DNA from: Mesaphorura yosii
Taxonomy: Eukaryota; Arthropoda; Collembola; Poduromorpha; Tullbergiidae
Assembly: GCA_009869945.1 (NCBI GenBank)
Contig: WIXG01000142.1
Location: 1 to 64,000 of the forward strand
Length of the DNA: 64,000 nucleotides
Direction of reading: 5' to 3'
Position 1 is the stretch's first letter, and every line of letters begins with the position of its first letter. A program made the translations under genes and the position numbers. This document shows positions 63,255 through 64,000 of this stretch, piece after piece. The notes below the pieces were generated by a model. That model ran no database searches. It saw only the letters and a program-made list of their open reading frames with translations, and had not been told where the DNA came from.

Positions 63255-64000
63255 TCTGGTATCTGAAATTTGACGCAAAAATCTTCAAATCTGGAACTAG
63301 ATACCTCCACACACGTAATTGCCAAGTTGGAATCCAATCACGAATTCACAAAACTGTCCAGATGTGCCAACAGATTCTGTGAAAGCACAGTAACGCAGGC
63401 TCTGGAAATTAATTTATCCTTAGAATTTTGCAAATTGCGAATTTCGTATGCTTCCTTCCAATAAGAGGTTTTGAATTATATCAGCTTATAACAATACACG
63501 CCCTTATTCAATGCTTCTACGATTCTCTCGTGCAAAACCCTTGTGACTTGAATCGGGAGCTGTCGTATTGTATTTTCATGCTTGCAGCACCAAACAACCA
63601 ATTTGAACTTGCTAGCCTTCCTGCAAGCACTCACACACGAATCATAATCACAAAGTTAAACTCCACGTTAATTACTCACTCAGGAGAGAGACTGCTGCTG
63701 TGTAGGAGAGACTGCTGATTTAGCACAACACAACAAAAGGTTGTGTTCAAATTCGCACAGCGACAGAAGTGTACACCACAGATATAGACTGACTAACGAG
63801 GAAATAAACCGAGGAACCTATTAACTTGGATTTGTCGATTCATACCGTCAGCACCGATAAAACCACAGGTAGGCTCAAACCTCTTGCTAATTACATGGTT
63901 TTATGGATTTTATATTACACACTGTAAGTGTTTAATGAAACTTAGGACTCGAACTTGAGCATTTGCACCTGTGGACTGAGGTATTTGTGTATCTGTCTCT
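63255..64000. other. Region upstream of ribonuclease kappa
   Basis: About 750 bases at the window edge, probably promoter and 5' UTR of the minus-strand gene. A GGAGAGACTGCTG direct repeat occurs near 63680-63715. No exon is recognised. Confidence 0.45.

Overview
The window reads as an arthropod nuclear genome, most likely a pancrustacean (crustacean or basal hexapod). Genes are split by mostly short GT-AG introns (about 40-100 bases, a few of several kb) and many carry AATAAA signals. An arthropod-type even-skipped gene is present. A tiny gene at 12.4-12.8 kb encodes a cuticle protein of the C-x5-C (CPCFC) family, which is known from Pancrustacea. I cannot name the species. Exon models below were built by hand; in the multi-exon models reported as CDS every intron keeps the reading frame, and lengths are therefore exact for the model given.

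Layout. 1-1.5 kb: the last coding exon of even-skipped (+), entered inside the homeobox. 1.5-12.4 kb: a gene desert that probably holds eve cis-regulatory DNA. 12.4-12.8 kb: the small CPCFC cuticle gene (-). 14.5-16.9 kb: an unrecognised coiled-coil, basic, proline-rich protein with two SxIP motifs (+). It converges on a GH18 chitinase with a C-terminal hydrophobic tail (17.2-19.3 kb, -). 21.8-33.6 kb: a long BNIP2/caytaxin/PRUNE2-like gene with a C-terminal BCH domain (+); its largest intron hosts an FHA-like terminal exon on the other strand.

34.4-39.1 kb: a WD40/EF-hand protein of the WDR49/WDY type (+), then a small unknown membrane protein (39.4-39.9 kb), FAIM (40.4-41.1 kb) and a secreted two-domain thyroglobulin type-1 protein (41.8-43.5 kb), all +. 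CFAP410/C21orf2 lies on the minus strand (44.2-49.7 kb), head-to-head with FAM136A (50.5-51.2 kb, +). UDP-glucose pyrophosphorylase follows (54.8-56.9 kb, +), then a claudin-like locus (57.9-61.8 kb, +) and ribonuclease kappa (62.9-63.3 kb, -).

The most unusual item is the claudin-like locus. Two separate 5' modules each encode transmembrane segment 1 plus a different first extracellular loop. Both end in the same intron phase, and only one set of downstream exons (segments 2-4) is visible, so the locus looks able to swap its barrier-forming loop by alternative first exons. The shared 3' end has a UGA stop followed by CAA CUA, which matches the CARYYA leaky-stop context. After it come 82 more in-frame codons that are proline-rich and end in a class I PDZ-ligand-like tail. 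Functional links across the window are otherwise weak; this is an ordinary mixed gene neighbourhood, with cuticle genes (CPCFC, chitinase) and ciliary genes (CFAP410, perhaps the WD40/EF-hand gene) represented.
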